A stretch of DNA of 64,000 nucleotides from Azolla caroliniana (Eukaryota; Polypodiophyta). Positions 63,350-64,000 of the stretch are shown piece after piece. The notes beneath the pieces are model-generated. The model did not search any database. It was not told the origin of the DNA and saw nothing but the letters and a program-made list of their open reading frames with translations. The stretch spans positions 10,106,001-10,170,000 of the forward strand of contig JBHGNT010000002.1 in the NCBI GenBank assembly GCA_043228905.1, given 5' to 3'. A program made the translations under genes and the position numbers. Every line of letters starts with the position of its first letter. Position 1 is the stretch's first letter.

Positions 63350-64000
63350 CCAAGTGGTAGCTAATTAGCTACTACCATAATTTACTTATAGTGGCTAACT
63401 AACTAGTACCATACTTTAGTTGAGTAGCTAATTAGCTAATTAGCTAAGTGGTAGCTAATTAGGCACTACCATAGTTTAGTATAGTAGCGAATTAGCTACG
63501 AGGTAGCTAATTAGCTACTACCATAGTTTAGTATTGTAGCTAATTAGCTAAGTAGTAGCTAATTAGCTATTACCATAGTTTAGTATTGTAGCTAATTAGC
63601 TAAGTAGTAGCTAATTAGCTACTACCGTACTTTATTTATAGTGGCTAACTAGCTAGTACCATACTTTAGTTGAATAGCTAATTAGCTAATTAGGTACTAC
63701 CATAGTTTAGTATAGTAGATAATTAATTAAGTGGTAGCTAATTAGTGAGTACCATACTCTAGCTGAGTAGCTAATTAGCAAAGTGGTAGCTAATTAGGTA
63801 CTACCATAGTTTAGTACAGTAGCTAATTAGCTAAGTAGTAGCTAATTAGCTACTACCATACTTTAGTTGTGTAGTTAATTAGCTAATTAGCTAAGTGGTA
63901 GCTAATTAGGTACTACCATAGTTTAGTACAGTAGCTAATTAGCTACTACCATACTTTAGCTATAGTGGCTAACTAGCTAGTACCATACTTTAGTTGAGTA
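63350..64000 (+). repeat. Palindromic AT-rich satellite, right array
   Basis: Same TAGCTAATTAGCTA-based repeat as 44870-45638, here with an extra variant containing GTGGCTAACTAGCTAGTACC. It continues past the window edge. Confidence 0.9.

Overview
This window is repeat-rich nuclear DNA of a land plant, most likely a flowering plant; the species cannot be told from the sequence. I find no intact host gene, tRNA, rRNA, CRISPR array or bacterial-type operon. Almost every base belongs to LTR retrotransposons (Ty1/copia and Ty3/gypsy), a LINE, solo LTRs or tandem repeats, stacked by nested insertion. Evidence for plant origin: tRNA-iMet type primer sites (TGGTATCAGAGC), plant-type copia and chromovirus polyproteins, 5-bp target duplications, and a plant-like LINE.

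Element names used below. I: degraded gypsy, 1085-5089 (-). A: copia 3' half, 5595-11092 (-), split by B. B: copia deletion derivative, 6606-10528 (-), duplication ATATT. F: gypsy with a fungal-like RT, 11093-16742 (-), fused to A at its downstream end. G: older gag remnant, 16743-18490 (-). E: chromovirus, 18491-21194 (+). C: copia, 23030-34354 (+), duplication GAAAT. D: chromovirus, 28170-33820 (-), duplication ACATC, inside C. K: gag and third-ORF fragments, 34483-36780 and 42010-43165 (-). A LINE fragment and a LINE lie at 37061-42009 (-). L: gypsy, 45639-63349 (-). J: gypsy, 52123-61522 (-), duplication GAAAG, inside L.

Layout: 1-1013 copia fragment; 1-5 kb I; 5.1-5.6 kb partial LTR; 5.6-11.1 kb A with B nested; 11.1-16.7 kb F with an inserted LTR; 16.7-18.5 kb G; 18.5-21.2 kb E; 21.2-22.2 kb gag start and LTR; 22.4-34.5 kb an LTR split by C, itself split by D; 34.5-36.8 kb K; 37-42 kb LINEs; 42-43.2 kb third-ORF fragment; 43.2-44.9 kb an unidentified intron-containing gene-like region ending in a RING-like cysteine/histidine cluster; 44.9-45.6 kb palindromic satellite; 45.6-63.3 kb L with J; 63.35-64 kb the same satellite.

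The most interesting item is the J/L/K gypsy family. After gag-pol, J carries a separate intact 890-codon ORF in the same orientation, in the place where some plant gypsy elements have an env-like gene. It has no visible membrane segment. It has a conserved N-terminal domain, a conserved mid block, a long coiled coil and an acidic tail, and a TATA-like box lies just upstream in both J and L. Other notable points are a gypsy/copia chimeric reading frame with a microhomology junction, near-perfect heat-shock elements just upstream of the TATA box in chromovirus LTRs, tRNA-like modules inside several LTR families, a C-terminal pol extension shared by copia B and C, and the RING-like region.
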